Shown here piece after piece: positions 25,348 to 33,676 of a stretch of 33,744 nt of DNA; position 1 is the first letter of the stretch; every line of letters begins with the position of its first letter. The position numbers and the translations under genes are program-made. The stretch spans positions 1-33,744 of the forward strand of contig JAQXKZ010000009.1 in the NCBI GenBank assembly GCA_029010715.1, read 5' to 3'. The notes beneath the pieces are model-generated. The model did not search any database, had not been told where the DNA came from, and saw only the letters and a program-made list of their open reading frames with translations. This DNA is from Clostridiales bacterium. GTDB taxonomy: Bacteria; Bacillota; Clostridia; Oscillospirales; Oscillospiraceae.

Positions 25348-26328
25348 ATGAAAAGTAAAACCGCGCTGGTCACGGCTATCGGCTCCGTTGCCGGAGATAT
25401 AGTAATAAAGAATCTGCGAAAGCTGGGCTACCGTGTGGTAGGCTGTGATATCTATCCCAGAGAATGGCTCGTCGACGCCTACAACGTCGATGCTTTCTAT
25501 CAGGCTCCGTATGCAACGGACACTGAAAAGTATCTGGAATTTATAAAAACTGTCTGTGCCGGGGAAAATGTTTCCTGCATACTTCCTCTGATCGATGTAG
25601 AGGTCGACGTCTTTAACCACAACCGCGGCTGGTTTGAGGCAAACGGCGTGTGCCTGTGTATTTCTCCGGTAGAAACGCTGGACATCTGCCGGGATAAAAA
25701 GCGTTTTGCCGAATTCGTGGATATGAACTGTCCGTTTCTCACCACTATTCCCACCGCTTTTCTGCGCGATCTGGCCGGTGAGCCGGGCTGGCCTTTCCCG
25801 GTCGTGTGCAAGCCCTATAACGGGCGCAGCAGCCTCGGCCTGCATTATATCCATGACAAAGAGCAGTGGAAAGGCTTCACTGCCTCCGCAGACAGGGACG
25901 TCTATATAGTCCAGCCCTATATCAAGGGCGCCAGGATAGTTGCCGATACCGTGTGTCAGGGCAAAGGCGGCGAGGCGGCCGTCGTTCTGCGCAGAGAGCT
26001 TATCAGCACCGTCAACGGATGCGGTACCAGCGTTTATCTGTACAGGGAACCGGAGCTGGAGGACTGCTGCCGCCGTCTCGCATCCGCACTCGGCATCACG
26101 GGCTGCGTCAATTTTGAATTTCTGCTCGACGATGACGGGCGTTATCACTTAATCGAATGCAATCCGCGCTTCTCCGGCGGCTGCGAATTTACCTGCATCG
26201 GCGGATATGACTGCGTGGCAAACCACATGCGCTGCTTCAGCGGAGAACCCATAGACAAACCCGGTTACGGCCCAAACAGATTCATAGCCAGAAAATATGA
26301 AGAATATATAACAATGACCGAAGAATAA
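25348..26328 (+). CDS. ATP-grasp ligase 1 (CarB-like)
   Basis: A 326-residue ATP-grasp enzyme. The N-terminal Rossmann-like domain (TALVTAIGSVAGDIV) is followed by the ATP-binding VVCKPYNGRSSLG (Lys155), and the magnesium motif E270-C-N272-P-R274 with FSGG follows. Such enzymes join a carboxylate to an amine or other nucleophile through an acyl-phosphate. The full canonical ExNxR motif makes activity likely. In this operon an amide-forming step on the glycan precursor is a reasonable guess; the substrate is unknown. Its ribosome binding site is weak (AAGAAAAGAG). Confidence 0.86.
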   Translation: MKSKTALVTAIGSVAGDIVIKNLRKLGYRVVGCDIYPREWLVDAYNVDAFYQAPYATDTEKYLEFIKTVCAGENVSCILPLIDVEVDVFNHNRGWFEANGVCLCISPVETLDICRDKKRFAEFVDMNCPFLTTIPTAFLRDLAGEPGWPFPVVCKPYNGRSSLGLHYIHDKEQWKGFTASADRDVYIVQPYIKGARIVADTVCQGKGGEAAVVLRRELISTVNGCGTSVYLYREPELEDCCRRLASALGITGCVNFEFLLDDDGRYHLIECNPRFSGGCEFTCIGGYDCVANHMRCFSGEPIDKPGYGPNRFIARKYEEYITMTEE

Positions 26329-26339
26329 CAGGAGGCTGT

Positions 26340-27320
26340 ATGTCGTCTGACTGCATGGTTTCCGTACTTTGTACGGCCTATAATCACGAAGAGTATATAC
26401 GCGACGCGCTGGAGAGCATAGTCAGCCAGCAGACCGATTTTCCCTTCGAGCTGCTGGTCAATGACGACGCCTCGACCGACGGCACCGCCGCGATAATCCG
26501 CGAGTACGAGGAGAAATACCCGGATATCGTGCGTCCGTTCTATCAGCCAAAAAACCTGTATTCACAGGATATAGACATTTACTATGCCGTGTTCTTCCCG
26601 AACGCCCGCGGCAAATACACGGCCTTCTGCGAGGGCGACGACTACTGGACCGACCCGACCAAGCTGCAGCGTCAGGTCGATTTCATGCAGGCGCACCCGG
26701 AATACTCCGCCTGCGTTCATAATACCCTGCTGCACTACTGTGTCGGCGACCGCGCGGACGAGGAGCTGGTAAGGCACGACGGCGACTGCGACGTTGAATT
26801 TGAGGATATTCTCCCCGGCATGAACACCGCCTGGCACACAAGCTCACTGCTGGCAAAGACTGAGCTGCTGGCAAGCCCGCCCGACTTCTATTACATCGCC
26901 GCGGAATACGGCTTCGGCGACTACCCATACGGTATATGGCTGCGGCACAACGGGCCGGTACATTTCATCAACCGGACCATGTCCGCCTACCGCATATGCA
27001 GCAATCAGGACGCCTGGAGCAGCGGCGTGGAGGGGCAATACGACAAGCTCACACGCTTTATGACCGGCGCGGTCTCGATGCTCGAAGCCTACAGGACTCA
27101 TGTGGCGGACCCGGAGCTTCTGGAGCTGGTGGACAGCAACATCCTCAAGTGGAAGTTCCAGCTGCTCTACACTCAGGGCAGGGACCGTGAGCTGCGCAGG
27201 CCGCCCTACAACAGCATACTGAAAACAAAGCCTCTGCGCTTTCGTATAAATAACGCCGTAAAGTGTACCTTCCCGTGGCTGCACAGGCTCTACAGGAAGA
27301 TAAACGGCTACGGCGAATGA
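26340..27320 (+). CDS. Family 2 glycosyltransferase (copy 2)
   Basis: A 326-residue paralogue of the gene at 22872. The first 110 residues are nearly the same (VSVLCTAYNHE, NDDASTDGTAAII with Asp42/43, CEGDDYW with Asp100/101), while the acceptor-side half differs more. That pattern suggests two transferases with one donor type and different acceptors or linkages. It has an AGGAGG site 6 nt before the ATG. The region between (flippase, ATP-grasp 1) suggests a duplication of a transferase gene within the operon. Confidence 0.9.
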   Translation: MSSDCMVSVLCTAYNHEEYIRDALESIVSQQTDFPFELLVNDDASTDGTAAIIREYEEKYPDIVRPFYQPKNLYSQDIDIYYAVFFPNARGKYTAFCEGDDYWTDPTKLQRQVDFMQAHPEYSACVHNTLLHYCVGDRADEELVRHDGDCDVEFEDILPGMNTAWHTSSLLAKTELLASPPDFYYIAAEYGFGDYPYGIWLRHNGPVHFINRTMSAYRICSNQDAWSSGVEGQYDKLTRFMTGAVSMLEAYRTHVADPELLELVDSNILKWKFQLLYTQGRDRELRRPPYNSILKTKPLRFRINNAVKCTFPWLHRLYRKINGYGE

Positions 27321-27335
27321 AAAGGAAAACCCTGA

Positions 27336-28532
27336 ATGAAAAAGCTCTTACTTCTGGGCGGCGCCCGGTATCTGCTGCCTGTCATTGAAGAGGCGCACCG
27401 GCTGGGTATATACGTGATCACCTGCGACTATCTGCCCGACAACGCAGCGCATAAGTTCTCCGACGAATACCGCAACGTCAGCATCACAGACAGGGACGCC
27501 GTGCTTGAAACAGCCCTCGCTCTTGGGATAGACGGAATAATGTCCTTCGCCTGTGACCCGGGCGTCACGACCGCGGCATATGTGGCCGAGAAGATGGGAC
27601 TGCCGTTCGCCGGCTCCTATGAGGCCGTGTCCATACTGCAGAACAAGGGCCGTTTCCGCCGCTTTCTGGCCGAGCACGGCTTCAATGTCCCCTGGGCCAG
27701 GAGCTACACCGAAGCTGACGAGGCTCTGGCTGACGCCGCAGCCTTCCGCTGGCCGATGATAGTCAAGCCCGTGGACTCCGCCGGCAGCAAGGGCGTCACG
27801 CGCGTGGACGGTCCCGGAGAGCTCGCGGCGGCCATCGCCCGCGCGAAGGAGTTTTCGCTCTGCGGCGGATTCATAATCGAGCAGTTCATACAGCAGCAGG
27901 GCTCCTCCTCCGACAGCGACTGTTTCTCCGTAAACGGCGAACTGCGCTACTGCTCCTTTGACGATCAGCTTTTTGACCGCAGTGCCGAGAACCCTTATAC
28001 GCCCGCGGCCTATATCTGGCCCTCGACCATGCCTGAATGGGCGCAGAAGGAGCTGCGGGGCGAGCTGCAGCGGCTCATAACGCTGCTCGGCCTGAGGACC
28101 TCGTTATACAACATTGAGACACGTCTCGGCACGGACGGCAGGACATACATAATGGAGGTATCCCCGCGCGGCGGCGGCAACCGCCTGAGCGAGGTCCTCG
28201 CCATGGCCGCCGGGACGAACCTGATCGCCAACGCCGTGAAAGCCGCGGTCGGACTGCCGGCAGACGACATGAATGACCCGGTATATAACGGGCACTGGAC
28301 CGAAATCATCCTGCACAGTGACCGTGACGGACGCTTTAAGGCGCTCGAAACAGATGAGGCGCTCGAAAGCGCCGTCGTGCAGCGCGACCTGTGGGTAAAG
28401 CCCGGCGACACGGTCGAGAGCTTTTCCGGCGCGAACAAGGCCATCGGTACGCTCGTCATGAACTTTGCCAGCCGCGCCGACGCGGAGAAATACATGGCCG
28501 ACAGCAGCTGGTACAAAGTCGCCGTCGAGTAA
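27336..28532 (+). CDS. ATP-grasp ligase 2
   Basis: A 398-residue ATP-grasp protein with an N-terminal preATP-grasp domain (KKLLLLGGARYLLPVIEEA), the ATP-binding IVKPVDSAGSKG (Lys144), and YNIETRLG before the metal motif E274-V-S276-P-R278 with GGGN. The canonical Asn is replaced by Ser here, a change seen in other members of this type as far as I recall. The C-terminal 80 residues form an added domain. Its start shows AAAGGAA upstream. Paralogue of the next gene by length and N-terminus. Confidence 0.86.
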   Translation: MKKLLLLGGARYLLPVIEEAHRLGIYVITCDYLPDNAAHKFSDEYRNVSITDRDAVLETALALGIDGIMSFACDPGVTTAAYVAEKMGLPFAGSYEAVSILQNKGRFRRFLAEHGFNVPWARSYTEADEALADAAAFRWPMIVKPVDSAGSKGVTRVDGPGELAAAIARAKEFSLCGGFIIEQFIQQQGSSSDSDCFSVNGELRYCSFDDQLFDRSAENPYTPAAYIWPSTMPEWAQKELRGELQRLITLLGLRTSLYNIETRLGTDGRTYIMEVSPRGGGNRLSEVLAMAAGTNLIANAVKAAVGLPADDMNDPVYNGHWTEIILHSDRDGRFKALETDEALESAVVQRDLWVKPGDTVESFSGANKAIGTLVMNFASRADAEKYMADSSWYKVAVE

Positions 28533-28556
28533 GAATAATTATACGGAGGACACACC

Positions 28557-29834
28557 TTGAAAAAACTTCTGATGTTGGGTACAAGCTATGGCACCTGCGA
28601 GATACTGCGCTATGCCAAAAGCCAGGGAATATACACTATTGTCACCGATTACATGGAGCCTGAGGAGTCCGTCGGGAAACTCATCAGCGATGAGTACTGG
28701 ATGATAAACACCGGCGAGCTTGACACGCTCGAGGCCAAGTGCCGCGATGAGGGCATAAATGCCGTAGTATGCGGCATAAGCGAGTTCAACCTCGAAATGT
28801 GCATGGAGCTGTGCAGAAGGCTCGGCCTGCAGTGCTACTGCACACCAGAGGCCTGGCACTTCTCCCGTGACAAGGACGACTTCAAGCGTCTGGCCCGCTC
28901 GCTGGGCGCACCGCTGCCGGACGACTACTATCTCTCCTCTCCCCCAACGCGCGAGGAGCTCGACGCGGTCAGGTACCCCGTCGTGGTCAAGCCCGTCGAT
29001 CTCAGCTGCAACCGCGGCATAAGCTACTGCCACAATGAGCAGGAGCTGCTCAAAGCCTGCGCTCTGGCACGCTCAATGTCAAAAAGCCCCAAGCTCATCG
29101 TTGAGCGCATGCTCCGCGGCGAGGAGTGGTACAGCTTCTATGCCTTCGCCGAGGGAAAAATCAGCCTCATGTCACTGTGCGCGATGTACTCCCAGCCCGG
29201 CGAGCCGAAAAACTGCTACTCCATCACCTCCACCGTATCCAATAATGTCGAGCGCTATGTCAGCGAGATCGACCCGTACATACAGAAGGTGCTGCAGGCA
29301 GTCGGCTGTCGCGAGGGCATCGGCTGGGTACAGGTCATGCTCGACGAGGACGGGCACTTTTACATAATCGAGATGGGCTACCGCCTCGACGGCGACATGA
29401 TGTACGTGCCCTTAAAGAGCCTGCTCGGCTTCGATACGGTCGCATGGCTCGTCGGCTACGCGCTCGGCGAGCGCAACGACCCCGCCATGCTGCCGCCTCC
29501 ACAGACCAAGGCCTTCAGGCGCTGCGGCTCCAGCTACATGCTCTGGACAAACAACGACGGTAAGATCGCCTCGATAGAAGGTCTCGACAGGATCGCCGCC
29601 ATGCCCGGGGTCACCGTCGACTCCCTCGCACACGTCGGAGACGAGCTCACCAAATATCAGCCGCTCGGCGATATCCTGTTCGCCACCGACGATATCGACG
29701 AAACCTGCCGCTTTATCCAGACGGTGAACGAAACCGTGAAGATCACAAACGACCGCGGCGAAAACGTGCTCATTTATTACACGGATTTTGACTATCTCAA
29801 AAAGGTCTACCGGGAAGGCCTGGAGGGCAAGTAA
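28557..29834 (+). CDS. ATP-grasp ligase 3
   Basis: A 425-residue ATP-grasp protein. It starts KKLLMLGTSYGTCEI, like ligase 2, has VVVKPVDLSCNRG (Lys145) and WVQVMLDEDGHFYIIE, but the metal motif reads E272-M-G274-Y-R276, with Gly in place of Asn. Whether it binds two magnesium ions normally is open. The start is TTG at 28557, 7 nt after CGGAGGA, and the reading starts as the family expects (MKKL). C-terminal extra domain as in ligase 2. Its substrate is unknown. Confidence 0.83.
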   Translation: MKKLLMLGTSYGTCEILRYAKSQGIYTIVTDYMEPEESVGKLISDEYWMINTGELDTLEAKCRDEGINAVVCGISEFNLEMCMELCRRLGLQCYCTPEAWHFSRDKDDFKRLARSLGAPLPDDYYLSSPPTREELDAVRYPVVVKPVDLSCNRGISYCHNEQELLKACALARSMSKSPKLIVERMLRGEEWYSFYAFAEGKISLMSLCAMYSQPGEPKNCYSITSTVSNNVERYVSEIDPYIQKVLQAVGCREGIGWVQVMLDEDGHFYIIEMGYRLDGDMMYVPLKSLLGFDTVAWLVGYALGERNDPAMLPPPQTKAFRRCGSSYMLWTNNDGKIASIEGLDRIAAMPGVTVDSLAHVGDELTKYQPLGDILFATDDIDETCRFIQTVNETVKITNDRGENVLIYYTDFDYLKKVYREGLEGK

Positions 29835-29874
29835 GCCTTCCGCGTTTATCCGGTTTGAAATGGAGTGATGTACA

Positions 29875-31401
29875 TTGCGCGCGCAGATAGATAAAAAGCG
29901 GTTTATTCCTGTAGTCGGCATCATCGCCGTGGTGCTGATACTGGTGTCGGTAAGTCTGGAATCGGTCCAGGACGCCGTCGACAGAACGTATGCCTTTTTC
30001 TCCGGACAGTTTGACTGGCTGTTCGTGGCGTCCAACCTCGCGGCTTTCCTGTTTTCGCTGTGGATCGCCTTCGGTCCCTATGCGAAAGTCAGGCTCGGCG
30101 GGGAAAACGCCCGGCCGGAGTACAGCAAGTTCTCATGGATAGCCATGATGTTCACCACGAGCTGCAGCGCCGGACTGATCGTCTTCGGTTTCATTGAGAC
30201 AACAATATATTCTTCCACCGCCGTCCCCCTGCACGCCGAGCCGTTTTCCATCGAGGCATATGAGTACGCCGCTATGTACACCCATTACCACTGGGGGCTC
30301 AACGCGTGGTCGCTGTACGTCCCGGCCTCCGTCGCCGTGGGCTATATTCTCTACAACCGCCGGGAAAGCCAGATAAACATGAGCTCCGCCTGCTCTCCGA
30401 TTCTGAAGGGCCAGAGCAACCGGCTGACCGGCTGCCTTATAGACGTCTTCGGCACCTTCGGCGCCATAGCCGCGCCCGTGACTTCCATGGGTCTCGGCAT
30501 GCCGCTTCTGACGCTGCTGCTGCAGAATATATTCGGCATCCCAGACGAATACGTCAGGCCCCTGCAGATAATCATCCTCGTGATATGGGTCGCCATGTTC
30601 GGCACCAGCGTTTATCTCGGGCTGCAGAAGGGAATAAAGACTCTCAGCGACGTGAACGTATACATGGCCTTTGCCTTTATGCTCTTTGTCGGCTTTCTGG
30701 CCGGTATTTTCGACGTGCTGCGCGCGGAGCTGAACGCACTGGGGCTGTATCTGCAGAACTTCATACATCTGATTACATACACCGACCCCTACGGCGACGG
30801 CCAGTTTGTCCGCAGCTGGACAGTCTGGTACTGGGCCTGGCTGATAGTATACATGCCGCTGATGGGCGTGTTCAACGCAAGAGTGTCAAAGGGACGTACT
30901 CTGCGTGAGATCGCACTGGGCCAGATGGTCTGGTGCTCCCTCGGATGCTGGGTGGCAATGTCCACGCTCGGAAACTACGCCATAAAGATCCAGACCAGCG
31001 GCACGGCGGACATCGCCGCCGTACTGCAGAACTCAGGTCAGCCCGCAGCAATCCTTGCCATACTCCGGACCATGCCCTGCCCGAAGCTGATGATGGTAAT
31101 AGTCGCGGTGCTGTGCTTCGTGTTTATGGCGAGCACCGTCGACTCCAGCGCCTTCGTCGCAGCAGAGACGACCTTCATACACTCCGACAGCGAGATACAC
31201 GCTCCGCGCTGGTGCCGCGTGTTCTGGGCCGCTGTCATCTGCATCATCACCTTTGTCCTGCTGGAGGTCGGCGGCTTCAACGCCGTCCAGGTACTGGCGA
31301 TACTGATAGGGCTTCCGCTGTCGGTACTGATGTTTGTCGTCATCGCCTCAGCGGTAAAGGCCCTAAGAGAAGATTACAGAAAAACGGCAGAGCGTAAGTA
31401 A
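29875..31401 (+). CDS. BCCT-family transporter, CaiT-like
   Basis: A 508-residue, 12-TM transporter of the betaine/carnitine/choline family. The signature lies at residues 315-326 (WTVWYWAW then LIVY), followed by NARVSKGRTLRE. Where BetP has GMGIG, this has TTSCSAG, which resembles CaiT; HWGLNAW and YTDPYGDGQF also recall CaiT, a sodium-independent antiporter. Two of the Trp residues of the BetP aromatic box appear as Leu323 and Tyr326. No cai genes are present. The start is TTG with GGAG 9 nt upstream. Role in a glycan operon: perhaps supply or exchange of a quaternary amine. Confidence 0.88.
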   Translation: MRAQIDKKRFIPVVGIIAVVLILVSVSLESVQDAVDRTYAFFSGQFDWLFVASNLAAFLFSLWIAFGPYAKVRLGGENARPEYSKFSWIAMMFTTSCSAGLIVFGFIETTIYSSTAVPLHAEPFSIEAYEYAAMYTHYHWGLNAWSLYVPASVAVGYILYNRRESQINMSSACSPILKGQSNRLTGCLIDVFGTFGAIAAPVTSMGLGMPLLTLLLQNIFGIPDEYVRPLQIIILVIWVAMFGTSVYLGLQKGIKTLSDVNVYMAFAFMLFVGFLAGIFDVLRAELNALGLYLQNFIHLITYTDPYGDGQFVRSWTVWYWAWLIVYMPLMGVFNARVSKGRTLREIALGQMVWCSLGCWVAMSTLGNYAIKIQTSGTADIAAVLQNSGQPAAILAILRTMPCPKLMMVIVAVLCFVFMASTVDSSAFVAAETTFIHSDSEIHAPRWCRVFWAAVICIITFVLLEVGGFNAVQVLAILIGLPLSVLMFVVIASAVKALREDYRKTAERK

Positions 31402-31451
31402 ACGGTCAATGCCGCGGCATGTGCCGCTCACACGGCAGAATGGAGATAGCT

Positions 31452-32552
31452 ATGTCTGAAACAATAAACGTCACACGTTCATCACTTCCAGGCTTTGAGG
31501 AGTACTGCAGCGAGATACGCAGTATCTGGGACAGCCACTGGCTCACCAACATGGGAGACAAGCATCAGCAGCTCGAATCCGAGCTGAAAAAATATCTCGG
31601 CGCGGCAAATGTGGCGCTGCTTACAAACGGCCACCTCGCGCTGGAAAACGTAATCGAGGCCATGGAGCTGAAGGGCGAGATCATCACCTCCCCGTTCACC
31701 TTCGCATCAACGACTCACGCCATAGTCCGCTGCGGCTGTACGCCTGTATTCTGCGACATCAATCCCGAAGACTACACCATTGACCCGGCCAAAATCGAGG
31801 CTTTGATAAGCGACAAGACGGTCGCGATCCTGCCCATACATGTCTACGGCAACCTCTGCGACGTCGACGCTATCGACCGCATAGCAAAAAAGCACGGCCT
31901 GAAGGTCATCTATGACGCGGCCCACGCCTTCGGCGTGACGAAAAACGGCGTCAGCTCCGCCGTATTCGGCGACGCGGCCATGTTCTCCTTCCACGCCACC
32001 AAGGTATTCAACACCATCGAGGGCGGCGCGCTCTGCTTCAGGGACGAGACTCTGAACCAGCGCATCAAGGATCTGAAGAATTTCGGCATTCAGGGGCCCG
32101 AGGACGTGAAATATGTCGGCGGCAACGCGAAAATGAACGAGTTCTGCGCCGCAATGGGCCTGTGCAACCTGCGCCATCTCGAGGTCTGGATCGAGCAGCG
32201 CAAAACCGTTGACGAACGCTACCGGGAGCGTCTCGGCGGCGTGCCCGGCATACGCCTCAACGCCCCGCAGAAGGGCGTAAGGTCGAACTACGCCTACTTC
32301 CCCGTCGTATTTGACGGATATAAATACACGCGCGACGAGGTATTTGACCGTCTGGGCGGGCATGGCGTCATCGCCAGAAAATACTTCTACCCCATCACCA
32401 ACTCGTTTGAGTGCTACCGTGGGCGGCCCGGCTTTGACCCTGACAGTACCCCTGTCGCAAAGCACATCGCCGAATGCGTGCTGACCCTCCCCCTCTACCC
32501 CGACCTGAGCCTCGCCGAGGTCGACCGCATCTGCGATATCATTCTCGGGTAG
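31452..32552 (+). CDS. DegT/DnrJ/EryC1-type sugar aminotransferase, VioA-like
   Basis: A 366-residue PLP-dependent aminotransferase that makes 4-amino (or 3-amino) nucleotide sugars. SHWLTNMGDKHQQLE near the N-terminus, YDAAHAFG (Asp155, contacts the PLP nitrogen) and FHATKVFNT with the PLP-binding Lys184 are clear. The pattern recalls VioA, which forms dTDP-4-amino-4,6-dideoxyglucose, but the exact sugar cannot be read from sequence. No nucleotide-sugar dehydratase is in the window. The ATG at 31452 has GGAGA upstream. It is the last gene of the operon and would supply the amino sugar that the ATP-grasp enzymes may acylate. Confidence 0.9.
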   Translation: MSETINVTRSSLPGFEEYCSEIRSIWDSHWLTNMGDKHQQLESELKKYLGAANVALLTNGHLALENVIEAMELKGEIITSPFTFASTTHAIVRCGCTPVFCDINPEDYTIDPAKIEALISDKTVAILPIHVYGNLCDVDAIDRIAKKHGLKVIYDAAHAFGVTKNGVSSAVFGDAAMFSFHATKVFNTIEGGALCFRDETLNQRIKDLKNFGIQGPEDVKYVGGNAKMNEFCAAMGLCNLRHLEVWIEQRKTVDERYRERLGGVPGIRLNAPQKGVRSNYAYFPVVFDGYKYTRDEVFDRLGGHGVIARKYFYPITNSFECYRGRPGFDPDSTPVAKHIAECVLTLPLYPDLSLAEVDRICDIILG

Positions 32553-32584
32553 AGCCGCCTTTCGGGGACTCATATAAGTATTAT

Positions 32585-32614
32585 GCGGCAGTTTTCTGAA
32601 AAGGAAGCTGCCGC
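32585..32614 (+). terminator. Hairpin at the end of the glycan operon
   Basis: A 12-bp stem (32585-32596 with 32603-32614; two G-T pairs) with a 6-nt loop. Few T residues follow, so termination may be partial. The stretch 32615-32817 shows no gene or clear promoter. Confidence 0.6.
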
Positions 32615-32817
32615 TTGCCATATGAATGGAGGAAGCGCGTATCTTGCGCGAATGCTTACGCGCCACAGAGCAGCACACAGGAGCCTGACGGACAGCGGCC
32701 CGATCATTAAAAACGGCGGTGAATATCCCCTTTTTTTCAGCAATCGTGCATCCGCGCGGCCGCACTTTCGGCCCTTATTGCCATTCGATACGCCGTAAAG
32801 AGCAGGAGGAGCAGAAC

Positions 32818-33648
32818 ATGATCAGGAAATTTCAGAAGGCAGACAGTGAGCAGGTGATGCAGATATGGCTGAACGGAAACACGGACGCACACCCTTTCAT
32901 TCCGAAAGAGTATTGGGAATCCAATTTCGGGATGGTGCGGGAGCAGCTTTTGCAGACGGAGGTTTTCGTATGTGAACTTCATGGAGACATACAGGGTTTT
33001 ATCGGTATTGCAGACGCTTATATCGCAGGGATTTTTGTGGACAAAAGGCATCGTTCGCATGGAGTCGGGGAGAAGCTTCTGGACTATGTAAAACAAAAAT
33101 ACTCTTCTCTTTCATTGGACGTATATCGGAAAAACAACCGGGCTGTTCTTTTTTATTTAAGGGAGGGTTTTTCGATACTGTCAGAAAGACTTGACGAAGC
33201 CACAAGAGAGGCCGAATATACAATGGTTTGGGATGTGAAAAATGGAACGGATAAAGCAATTATCTGCAGTTCAGAAGCAGACAGCAGCTATTTACACGAA
33301 AAACTGAGGGAGTATAACGCCCGTTATATGCGTGAATCCGGAGATTTTAATTTTCACATCGAGGATAAGGGCAGGATCATTGGTGGCATAGTGGCCGGGG
33401 GGCTGGGGGATACACTGGAAGTTGAGTTTCTGTATGTCGAAGGACAATACCGGGGTAAAGGAATCGGACGGAGGCTGCTGGCTCATGTGGAGGCATTGGC
33501 CCGGCAAAATGGCTTGAAGCGCATTCTGCTAAACACCTACAGTTTTCAAGCGCCTGAGTTCTACAGGAAGCTGGGGTATACAGAGATACTAAAACTATCT
33601 CCCGCTTTTGACGGCTTCGCACAGTCATACTTTATAAAAGAACTTTAG
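32818..33648 (+). CDS. Tandem-GNAT N-acetyltransferase
   Basis: A 276-residue protein with two GNAT domains. The first (residues 1-140) has IAGIFVDKRHRSHGVGEKLL, with the acetyl-CoA-binding RxxGxG-like loop, and FYLREGF; the second (about 150-276) has EVEFLYVEGQYRGKGIGRRLL and APEFYRKLGY. Domain 1 recalls YiaC/YjaB-type acetyltransferases; substrates are unknown. ATG 32818 follows AGGAGG; a longer reading upstream is unsupported. Base composition is visibly lower in GC and richer in AAA, ATA and TTT codons than the genes to the left, which suggests recent acquisition. Confidence 0.85.
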   Translation: MIRKFQKADSEQVMQIWLNGNTDAHPFIPKEYWESNFGMVREQLLQTEVFVCELHGDIQGFIGIADAYIAGIFVDKRHRSHGVGEKLLDYVKQKYSSLSLDVYRKNNRAVLFYLREGFSILSERLDEATREAEYTMVWDVKNGTDKAIICSSEADSSYLHEKLREYNARYMRESGDFNFHIEDKGRIIGGIVAGGLGDTLEVEFLYVEGQYRGKGIGRRLLAHVEALARQNGLKRILLNTYSFQAPEFYRKLGYTEILKLSPAFDGFAQSYFIKEL

Positions 33649-33676
33649 GGCGGATCGACTGGGGCACACAGGCCTG

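Noticed and set aside
32583-32798. 71-codon frame between the aminotransferase and the GNAT gene
   Set aside because: It covers the hairpin, has no homology I recognise and lacks a proper ribosome binding site.
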